A stretch of 12,448 bases of DNA, taken from positions 1 to 12,448 of the forward strand of contig CALXUL010000266.1 of NCBI GenBank assembly GCA_944391635.1. Reading direction: 5' to 3'. The DNA is from an uncultured Clostridia bacterium. GTDB taxonomy: Bacteria > Bacillota > Clostridia > UBA1381. The position numbers were made by a program, and so were the translations under genes. Positions 1-6,612 of this stretch are shown one piece after another. Numbering within the stretch: the first letter of the stretch is position 1; every line of letters begins with the position of its first letter. Under the pieces are notes generated by a model. It was given only the letters and a program-made list of their open reading frames with translations, was not told the DNA's origin and searched no databases.

Positions 1-1368
1 TTTGATGATTTTTTAAGCGAGCACCCCGTAAGATTCGTTATAGATGCCTGCGGGCAGTCCTCAAAAGACAATGGAGTTATAAATGTGCTTGACGCTCTTT
101 ATGAAAACGAGGGGGCAAAGTACGACATTGTATATAAGAGCGGAAAAACAAAACTGCCGTTTATTCCGCGCCGTCCGGGCGGCGGTGAGATTTTAAGAAA
201 CATATTTTATTATGATGGAGAAAATAAATATACCCTAAAAGCAAGAACGACTATATTTTCTAATGACGATGAGGATAAGGCCGGAAATAAAACCGAGAGC
301 GGGATAATCGGACATTTTGAGAAGTGGAACGATGCATTAAAAAGATATGACTATGTATATGATGAGAGTCCCATATATGGATATTTAGATGAAAACGGAG
401 AAGATATAGCAAAATTCGGATATAATGTTTACCCTCAGTATTCGTGTACAGCTATAAGGCTTAATTATATAGGAATTTTGACGGGAGCGGAGAGTGCGGA
501 TAATTTTTGCCTATACCAAAACAGGGCGTATCTGACAACGGTCGAAAAGGAATTAATATATTCCGGGCTTGGACGATACACTGACTTTATGCCGGAGAGT
601 GAGGCGGACGGCGGGTTTTTATCTATCGGCGAAGATGAGGATATAGAAGCTCTGACAGAGTATTCCAATTCGCTTTTGGCTTTTACGAAAACAAAAACAT
701 ATATCTATTACGGCGCAGGCTCTGATATGACGCTTTCGCGCGTTATAAAAAATGCTGGGTGTATTGACAAAAACTCTATTGCAGAATGCGGAGGAAACCT
801 TATATATTTATCGAATAACGGGTTTTATGCCTTTTCGGGTGCAAATCCGCAAAAAATATCTCAGAAGTTAACCGAGACTTTTAAAAATGCTGTTGCTGTT
901 TCAAAAGATGATAAATACATAGTATGCGCAAAAAATGATATAACAAAATACCTGATGTTTGATATAGCCTATGGATGGTCGGTTTTGACATCTGATACAA
1001 AGGCTGAGGGCACAACCTTTGACGGGAAGTTCTGTTCCGGCGCAAAGGTTTTTGAGTTTGAAGGTATTAAAAGTTCGGATTGGGTATACTCATCAAAGGA
1101 TTTATTTGAAAGTATTATGACCGACAAGGGCATAAATGAGATTTATGTACGGGCTAAGCTTTCGGGAAGTATGAAATGCGAAGTGTTCGCGGACGGGGAT
1201 TTGGTATATGAAAGAGAGGTTACATCTTTAGGTGAAAAGCCGGAAATATTCCGTTTCCCCTGCCGGTTTGTTCACAAAAACTTTTACAGAATTCGTCTTT
1301 CCGGCACCGGCAGCGTAACGCTTTATTCGATTGAAAGATTTGCATACATAGGAGGTCTTAAAAGATGA
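1..1368 (+). CDS. Phage tail/neck 'stabilisation' protein, gp10-like (5' end missing)
   Basis: The frame is open from base 1, so the true start lies upstream; the GTG at 85 is only an internal codon. The visible 455 residues are rich in short beta strands. A central segment around residues 255-290 (AECGGNLIYLSNNGFYAFSG) has the look of a propeller blade as found in podophage neck/stabilisation proteins, where a sentence-like 'dG-Y-fdG' motif precedes an 'IS' turn. The last 100 residues look like a beta-sandwich ending in a GTGSVTLYSIERF strand. Family knowledge: such proteins sit below the connector and close the DNA channel of P22-type virions. Its stop overlaps the start of a probable connector gene (ATGA), which supports a neck role. 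A tail-fibre or receptor-binding protein is the main alternative. Function is inferred from general resemblance and from neighbours, not from an invariant motif. Confidence 0.6.
   Translation, partial: FDDFLSEHPVRFVIDACGQSSKDNGVINVLDALYENEGAKYDIVYKSGKTKLPFIPRRPGGGEILRNIFYYDGENKYTLKARTTIFSNDDEDKAGNKTESGIIGHFEKWNDALKRYDYVYDESPIYGYLDENGEDIAKFGYNVYPQYSCTAIRLNYIGILTGAESADNFCLYQNRAYLTTVEKELIYSGLGRYTDFMPESEADGGFLSIGEDEDIEALTEYSNSLLAFTKTKTYIYYGAGSDMTLSRVIKNAGCIDKNSIAECGGNLIYLSNNGFYAFSGANPQKISQKLTETFKNAVAVSKDDKYIVCAKNDITKYLMFDIAYGWSVLTSDTKAEGTTFDGKFCSGAKVFEFEGIKSSDWVYSSKDLFESIMTDKGINEIYVRAKLSGSMKCEVFADGDLVYEREVTSLGEKPEIFRFPCRFVHKNFYRIRLSGTGSVTLYSIERFAYIGGLKR
1350..1355 (+). promoter_or_regulatory. Ribosome-binding site of the connector gene
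   Basis: AGGAGG lies inside the end of the upstream gene, nine bases before the ATG at 1365. It supports that ATG, whose last two bases are part of the upstream TGA stop, so translation is probably both independently initiated and coupled. Confidence 0.75.
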
Positions 1369-1715
1369 AGTACGAAAAGCTAATAGATAGAATTGACAAG
1401 TTATATCCGAACGATTACAGCACTGAAGAAAAACTGTCTTTTATAGATACGGTGAATGCCGATATTGAAAAAAACATAGTTAAAAGCAACAGTCAGCCGC
1501 GCCCGGCAGAACTTGAAGGGTATACGGCCGTACCGTCTCCGTATGAAGATTTATATATATACTACATACTTTCACAGATTGCATTTTACCAGCGTGACTA
1601 TGAGGCATACTCGCAGTATATATCTTTATATGCCGCAAGATACAATGATTATATGGCTTACTTTATAAGGGCAAACGGCGGAGATCATAGAAGGCTTAAG
1701 AATTGGATGGTGTGA
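1365..1715 (+). CDS. Probable head-tail connector (neck) protein, 116 aa
   Basis: The product is a small, Tyr-rich, mostly helical soluble protein with no signal peptide or membrane segment. An N-terminal helix pair (LIDRIDKLYPNDYSTEEKL) is followed by a segment PSPYEDLYIYYILSQIAFYQ at about residues 57-76 and a second Tyr-rich helix. This arrangement (a 'P-Y-ddLY' turn followed by a helix that ends near an N-D-Y motif) resembles, from memory, small proteins found beside the portal or neck genes in clostridial phages. Such proteins form a ring under the portal that joins head to tail. The gene overlaps the upstream neck protein by four bases and is followed by the portal one base later, so the three are likely coexpressed and physically adjacent in the virion. 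No catalytic residues are expected. The assignment rests on context and resemblance. Confidence 0.5.
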   Translation: MKYEKLIDRIDKLYPNDYSTEEKLSFIDTVNADIEKNIVKSNSQPRPAELEGYTAVPSPYEDLYIYYILSQIAFYQRDYEAYSQYISLYAARYNDYMAYFIRANGGDHRRLKNWMV

Positions 1716-1716
1716 T

Positions 1717-3345
1717 ATGAAATACAAAGGGATTTTGAGTGAAGAGTTTATACAAAAAGCTTGGGATACATATATAAGATACCGTTCTGACAAAGAAAGG
1801 CTGCAGACAAGGGTTGCGGAAAATGTGAGGGCTTACACAGCCGCGTATACTTTGGCTTATGATAAGGAAAATAATGAGACGATACCTAAAACCGCATATA
1901 TCCTGACCGCAGTTGAAAACAAATATGCGGACTATCTTGACAACTTCCCGGCACCTAATTTTCTGGCGCGCGAGGAGAGCGACGAAAACGCGGCAAGGAT
2001 TCTTTCAAAGATTATGCCTGTACAGCTTGAAATGTCCGGATTTTCCGATGCATACAAAAAAGACATAAGGCAAAAGCTTATATGCGGTACCGGAATTTAC
2101 GGCGTATTCTATGACGCAAAAGCTGATAATATCATAATTAACAGCCTTGATTTTTTGTCGGTGTTTGTGGATATGAATATAAAGGACATACAAAAATCAA
2201 AGTTTTTATACATTGCCAATATCGTTGACAATGATATTTTAAAGCAGAGGTATCCGGAATATTCAGAGCTTTTTGCAGGTGATGTATCTACAATTGGGTA
2301 TGAGAAAAACAAGACAGTATATGACGCATCCGAAGTAATCGACTGCTACTATAAAAAAGACGGGAAAGTGCATTTGATTAAATTCTGTCAGGAAGAGGTT
2401 ATAGCTGCAAGCGAGGATATTAAAGAGTACAAAGACGGTATGTATGACAGCGGTCTTTATCCGGTAGTATTTGACAATATGTACCCGGAAGCTGACAACC
2501 CGTTCGGGTTTGGGACGGTGGATATAACAAAAAATCCTCAGATGTATGTAGATAAGCTTGACAGTGCAATTTTAAAAAATGCGTTTTTAACGTCTAAAAA
2601 CAAATACCTCATAAACCGCAATGCAGGTATAAATATGGATGACCTGTCTGATACGAGAAAGGAAATAGTAGAAGGCTCTAACATTTCAGAAGAGGCTTTT
2701 CGTGTAATTGAGTTTGGACAGCTGTCAAACGGTGTAATTAACTACCGCAACCAGAAAATAACCGAATTAAAAGAAGTATCATCAACAAGGGACGTATCAA
2801 CCGGCGGAGCGGCAGGGGGCGTTACGGCAGCGTCTGCCATAACCGCACTTCAGGAAGCCGGAGACAAGCAGTCGCGTGCTGTTATATCCGACAGCTATGA
2901 CGCATATAAAAAGATAATCAAAATGGTAATTTCACTTATGCGTCAGCACTATACAAAAGAGCGTATATACCGAATTACCAACGAGGACGGCACAACAGCT
3001 TATACAAGATTTTCAAGAGAACAGCTTATAAAGGCAGTCCCGCAGCGTGACGCTTTAGGGTTTGCTATTGATACAAAATACAAAAACATTGACTATGACA
3101 TAGAGATTGTACCGCAAAAACAAAACGCTTTTAGGCGTGAAACAAATAATCAGACTATTTTAGCACTTTGGAACAACGGGTTTTTCCTGCCGCAGAATCT
3201 TGATATTTCGCTTATGGTTCTGCCGTTTTTCCAGTTTGAGGGCAAAGACAGCCTGATTCAGGCAATCAGTGAAAAGAACGAGGAATTAAAACAATCCCAG
3301 GCTATGGCGCAGAATATGGCACAGGAAGGAGCGGCAGGAGTATGA
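1717..3345 (+). CDS. Phage portal protein, 542 aa
   Basis: The portal is the dodecameric ring at one capsid vertex through which DNA is packed and ejected, and it docks the terminase motor. Length (542 residues) suits podophage and siphophage portals. An N-terminal helical part is followed by a beta-rich wing at about residues 120-240 and a conserved-looking block at 249-268 (a Pro-V-V-F-D start, then N-P-F-G-F-G), typical of portals in which a 'YP-v-f-d' strand precedes 'G-G-v'. Residues 349-388 (ELKEVSSTRDVSTGGAAGG, then TAASAITALQEAG) match the stem/tunnel-loop region of clostridial portals as I remember them. The C-terminus (512-542) is Gln/Met/Ala-rich and probably flexible. The ATG at 1717 is one base after the previous stop with a weak GGATGG six bases upstream, suggesting translational coupling. 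No protease or other fusion is visible. Confidence 0.85.
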   Translation: MKYKGILSEEFIQKAWDTYIRYRSDKERLQTRVAENVRAYTAAYTLAYDKENNETIPKTAYILTAVENKYADYLDNFPAPNFLAREESDENAARILSKIMPVQLEMSGFSDAYKKDIRQKLICGTGIYGVFYDAKADNIIINSLDFLSVFVDMNIKDIQKSKFLYIANIVDNDILKQRYPEYSELFAGDVSTIGYEKNKTVYDASEVIDCYYKKDGKVHLIKFCQEEVIAASEDIKEYKDGMYDSGLYPVVFDNMYPEADNPFGFGTVDITKNPQMYVDKLDSAILKNAFLTSKNKYLINRNAGINMDDLSDTRKEIVEGSNISEEAFRVIEFGQLSNGVINYRNQKITELKEVSSTRDVSTGGAAGGVTAASAITALQEAGDKQSRAVISDSYDAYKKIIKMVISLMRQHYTKERIYRITNEDGTTAYTRFSREQLIKAVPQRDALGFAIDTKYKNIDYDIEIVPQKQNAFRRETNNQTILALWNNGFFLPQNLDISLMVLPFFQFEGKDSLIQAISEKNEELKQSQAMAQNMAQEGAAGV

Positions 3346-3506
3346 AGTACAAAAGACCCGGCAGATCAGGAAACACGAAAGCGGATATAAATTTTTTATA
3401 TGATTTCCTTTTTGAATTTTTACAGCAGCTTGAATATAATGAGGAAGTTGTAAACAAAGCATTAAAAGAACTTAGAAAAGAACAGGAGGTAAAAAATGCT
3501 GACTGA
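3342..3506 (+). CDS. Small helical protein between portal and internal-protein genes, 54 aa
   Basis: This short frame begins at an ATG whose last two bases belong to the portal stop (ATGA) and ends 11 bases inside the next gene. The product starts with a basic stretch (MKYKRPGRSGNTK), continues with an aromatic helix (DINFLYDFLFEFLQQLEY) and ends with a charged Lys/Glu helix. It has no signal peptide; the aromatic stretch is amphipathic rather than a clear membrane segment. The end of the gene contains the AGGAGG that drives the following gene, so its translation may affect initiation downstream. The position inside the structural operon and the tight four-base coupling argue that it is real. 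I do not recognise the family; a minor head protein, a scaffold-like helper or a terminase/portal accessory are all possible. Confidence 0.6.
   Translation: MKYKRPGRSGNTKADINFLYDFLFEFLQQLEYNEEVVNKALKELRKEQEVKNAD
3484..3489 (+). promoter_or_regulatory. Strong ribosome-binding site of the 570-aa protein gene
   Basis: AGGAGG is followed by TAAAAA and the ATG at 3496. The 15 bases AGGAGGTAAAAAATG are exactly the same as those before the giant gene at 6613. The site lies within the last codons of the 54-aa gene and decides the start of the 570-aa frame. Confidence 0.85.
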
Positions 3507-5208
3507 AACTGAATTTATAAAAACAAAGCCCAAAGGCGCATTGGAAAGCTTAGGTAAGGCAAAAAACGAGCAGACAGATGATTTTGCAAACAGCATTGTA
3601 AAAAACACACCCGGCAGTGCAGTAAAAAAAGTTGTTACGGCAGCATCGAACGGTATGACAGATAGTTCGGGCAGTGTTATGACAAAACCGAGAAATGACA
3701 GCCCAGCAAACACACAAAAAGGATATGTAAAATCAAACGTGCCATATGATCAGGCTTCCGGCGGCTGGGGTGTGCGCGCGCTTATGGAGAATGCAGGGCT
3801 TGACTCTAACAAAATAGGTTATGACGGAGAATATGTGACATATAACGGCAGCAGGCTGTTTGCACCGAGTGTAAATATCGCAGGCACTACATATGCGCCG
3901 AAAGCTACGGTATATAATGCCATAAACCGCGCGGCAGCTATCGACGGCGACGAGCTTATACAGATTTCCGACTATAACAACAAATACGGAATTACCGACG
4001 CTTTGGGATATAATCCGGCAACAGGTGAGGTAACCCTTGCAGGAAAAAGCGTGCCTTATGCGTATATAGACGATTCAGGCAGAGCGTGGGTCAGAAAATC
4101 CGATGCGGACAGGATGTATTCTGATTTGGCGAACGAAATGAATATAAAGGATAACGAACGCTTATTAGAGGACTACAAGACCGAGATTGCTAAAAATCAG
4201 AATGAGATAGATTCGGCAATAGAGCGGATGCAAAACTACAGTATGACCGCGGCGGAGCTTGAAAATAATCCGTATTGGCAGGCATACAGGCAGATGTATT
4301 TAAGAGAGGGAGCAAGAGCGGCAAGCGACCAGCAGGCAAGAGCTTCAGCACAAAACGGCGGAAATCTGTCCTCTGCGGCTCTTGCTGCTGCCGGGAGCGT
4401 GCAGAATGATTATACCGAGGGGCTTATGGACAGACTGCCCGAAGTGTATGATACTGCTTATGAACAGTTTACAGCCGGGCTTAACGCACAAATAACCAAC
4501 GCTCAGAACAAAATGCAGACTGCACAGAATATGTATGAAACCGAGTACGGCCAGAGTCTTGACAACCTTTCGCGCCAAAGGGAAGTTGCACAAAGTGCGT
4601 TCCAGCGTATGCTTAACACTGAGAATCTCGCACAGCAAAAAGCCGCAACCGACACATCAATACTTGACAACGCTATTAAAAGAGCACAGGCGGCAGGGGC
4701 TTGGGACGACAGTACAGCGGCGGTTTTGGGGATTAATAAAAGTGCGGACGGCACATACCCTGATATTAACGACCCTGAAATTAACCGCGCAATACGTATT
4801 CTCGAAGAAGTTACAAAGCCCGAGCTTGATTATCAGGCTAAAATCCAGCTTGAAAGCGAACTTAAAACATTGGAACAAAGCCATAAATTTAACTTAGAAG
4901 AACTTGCGGCAGCATATGGGTATGACTTGGGTAAAATCTCGGCTAATGCCGCAGAGGACAGAACGACACAAGCAATGAATAACGCATTTGAGCGGGAAAA
5001 CAGCAGCATTGAACAGCAATATGCACTCGAGATGCTTGATAAGCAAGCCGCAATCGACAAGGAACAGGCTGATACTGAACATCAATATAAGATGGAAATG
5101 CTTGGTAAAGAAAATGAAGACGGTAGTATGGTGTTACCTGATGGAGAAAATGATCAGTCATTTTACGAACAAGTATACGGAACATATTTTAGTGGCGGGG
5201 CGAAATGA
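3496..5208 (+). CDS. Putative internal/ejection virion protein with two tandem small beta modules, 570 aa
   Basis: Three parts are visible. Residues 1-80 are polar and probably disordered. Residues 92-145 and 158-210 form two similar modules with the same order of elements: a helix, a 'GyD/GyN' turn, a short strand pair around 'V-T-y-n-G' or 'V-t-l-a-G', then 'tyap/awv-rk' and a second helix. From there to about residue 545 the chain is helical and rich in Ala, Gln, Asn and Glu; a segment at 256-275 (ENNPYWQAYRQMYLREGARA) recalls clostridial phage internal proteins. No signal peptide, membrane helix or catalytic motif is seen. The paired modules recall the small repeats of Firmicutes wall-associated proteins, so wall contact during DNA entry is conceivable, and long helical tails are typical of ejected proteins. 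The strong RBS suggests high expression. The stop overlaps the terminase start by four bases. A scaffold or tail protein is an alternative; the ejection role is inference. Confidence 0.55.
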   Translation: MLTETEFIKTKPKGALESLGKAKNEQTDDFANSIVKNTPGSAVKKVVTAASNGMTDSSGSVMTKPRNDSPANTQKGYVKSNVPYDQASGGWGVRALMENAGLDSNKIGYDGEYVTYNGSRLFAPSVNIAGTTYAPKATVYNAINRAAAIDGDELIQISDYNNKYGITDALGYNPATGEVTLAGKSVPYAYIDDSGRAWVRKSDADRMYSDLANEMNIKDNERLLEDYKTEIAKNQNEIDSAIERMQNYSMTAAELENNPYWQAYRQMYLREGARAASDQQARASAQNGGNLSSAALAAAGSVQNDYTEGLMDRLPEVYDTAYEQFTAGLNAQITNAQNKMQTAQNMYETEYGQSLDNLSRQREVAQSAFQRMLNTENLAQQKAATDTSILDNAIKRAQAAGAWDDSTAAVLGINKSADGTYPDINDPEINRAIRILEEVTKPELDYQAKIQLESELKTLEQSHKFNLEELAAAYGYDLGKISANAAEDRTTQAMNNAFERENSSIEQQYALEMLDKQAAIDKEQADTEHQYKMEMLGKENEDGSMVLPDGENDQSFYEQVYGTYFSGGAK

Positions 5209-6602
5209 ACAATATAATATGGCAGGGACAAAAGCGGCAGATGGATTTTATGGCGCGCGGCGAGTATGAGGCGTTATACGGCGGAGCGGCGGGCGGCGGA
5301 AAAAGTGAAGCGCTGGTTATCGAAGCTTTAAGACAAATTCACCTGCCGCACTACCGCGCGGTGTTGATACGCAAGACCTACCCGAAATTAGAAGAGCTTA
5401 TATCAAAATCCTTAAGGTACTATAAATCGGTATCCCCCGGCGCAAAATACAACGCTACGCACCACGTCTGGAAATTCCCGTCGGGAGCTAAGATTTATTT
5501 TAGGTCAATGCCTAATAAGACAAGCTATCAGAATTTTCAAGGTCTAAGCTATGAATTTATAGGCTTTGATGAGTTGACTGAATTTACCGAAAAGGAGTAT
5601 ATGTATTTAATGAGCCGTAACCGTGCAAACGGCAAAGGCTCAAGAGTTTATATAAGAGCGACTGCAAACCCGGGCGGGATTGGCCATGCGTGGGTGAAAG
5701 CGCGGTTTATTGACGCAGGAGCGCCCGAGAAAACCATTATTGAAAAGAAGATCATAACCGACCCGGACGGCAACATTATTGAGACTGTGCGCGACAGGGT
5801 GTTTATTCCCTCTACCGTGTTTGACAACAAAATACTCTTGGACAATAACCGTGAGTATCTGGACAGTTTATCAATGCTGCCGGAAGCTGAGAAAAAAGCT
5901 TTTTTATACGGGGACTGGAACTCTTTTACAGGTCAGGTATTTACCGAATGGCGCGACCGTCCGGAAAACTATTTATCCGGTATAAACACACACGTTATCG
6001 AGCCGTTTGTTATTCCGAAACACTGGCGAAGATACAGAGCGTATGACTTTGGGTATTCAAAGCCTTACGCTGTTCTTTGGTTTGCGGTGGACGAGGACGG
6101 ACGGGCGTATTTATACCGCGAACTTTACGGGTCGAGCGGAGCAAATATCGGAGTCAAGGAAGAAGCAAGCGTGCAGGCTAAAAGAGTAAGAGAAATAGAA
6201 AACGAGCTTGAGGGTGGGAATTATATATACGGTGTCGCTGACCCTGCTATCTGGGATGAATCATACGGAAAATCAAACGCAATAGTAAGGATGTTTGAAA
6301 AAGAAGGGGTATATTTTGAGAAAGCCGACAACAAGAGGCTGTCGGGAAAAATGCGGGTACATCAGCGTCTTGCGTTTGACAGCGAAGGCAGACCCGGGCT
6401 TTATGTTTTTAAAAACTGCTGCCAGACAATACGGACTTTGCCGAGTTTGGTATATTCACAAATCAATGTTGAAGATGTGGACACCGAGTGCGAGGACCAT
6501 ATATATGACGCGCTGAGGTATTTTGTAATGCTTCTGCCGCAGCCGGCGTTTGCACCGAAAAAGGAAGTTATAAAACACTGGACGCCTTTGGGCGAGTTTT
6601 AG
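5205..6602 (+). CDS. terL: Terminase large subunit (DNA-packaging ATPase/nuclease), 465 aa
   Basis: TerL pumps phage DNA into the capsid through the portal and cuts the concatemer. The N-terminal ATPase half shows a Walker A loop at residues 26-34 (GGAAGGGKS), a Walker B strand with catalytic Glu at 118-123 (FIGFDE) and a coupling motif around 151-158 (RATANPGG). The C-terminal RNase H-like nuclease has its three metal-binding acidic residues in the expected places: D281 (RAYDFGY), D346 (GVADPA) and D435 (IYDALRY). Length is normal for the family and the protein looks intact. The ATG at 5205 overlaps the preceding stop (ATGA) and has only a weak GGCGGGG upstream, so translation is probably coupled to the 570-aa gene. 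Unusually it lies downstream of the portal, and no small-subunit gene is next to it. The TAG stop at 6600-6602 forms part of the ribosome-binding site of the next gene. Confidence 0.95.
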   Translation: MNNIIWQGQKRQMDFMARGEYEALYGGAAGGGKSEALVIEALRQIHLPHYRAVLIRKTYPKLEELISKSLRYYKSVSPGAKYNATHHVWKFPSGAKIYFRSMPNKTSYQNFQGLSYEFIGFDELTEFTEKEYMYLMSRNRANGKGSRVYIRATANPGGIGHAWVKARFIDAGAPEKTIIEKKIITDPDGNIIETVRDRVFIPSTVFDNKILLDNNREYLDSLSMLPEAEKKAFLYGDWNSFTGQVFTEWRDRPENYLSGINTHVIEPFVIPKHWRRYRAYDFGYSKPYAVLWFAVDEDGRAYLYRELYGSSGANIGVKEEASVQAKRVREIENELEGGNYIYGVADPAIWDESYGKSNAIVRMFEKEGVYFEKADNKRLSGKMRVHQRLAFDSEGRPGLYVFKNCCQTIRTLPSLVYSQINVEDVDTECEDHIYDALRYFVMLLPQPAFAPKKEVIKHWTPLGEF

Positions 6603-6606
6603 GAGG
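6601..6606 (+). promoter_or_regulatory. Strong ribosome-binding site of the giant gene, embedded in the terL stop
   Basis: AGGAGG begins with the last two bases of the terL TAG and is followed by TAAAAA and the ATG at 6613. It fixes the start of the giant frame and repeats the exact 15-base context found before the 570-aa gene. Confidence 0.85.
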
Positions 6607-6612
6607 TAAAAA

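Noticed and set aside
85..87. GTG as the start of the first gene
   Set aside because: The same frame is open upstream to base 1 and no ribosome-binding site precedes the GTG.
4535..4897. Plus-strand alternative-frame open region inside the 570-aa gene
   Set aside because: No plausible start site, basic low-quality composition, and fully contained in a well-supported gene.
1..6602. Alternative genetic code (stop-codon reassignment as in some gut phages)
   Set aside because: TGA and TAG both end genes exactly at overlaps or ribosome-binding sites of the next gene, so standard stops are used.
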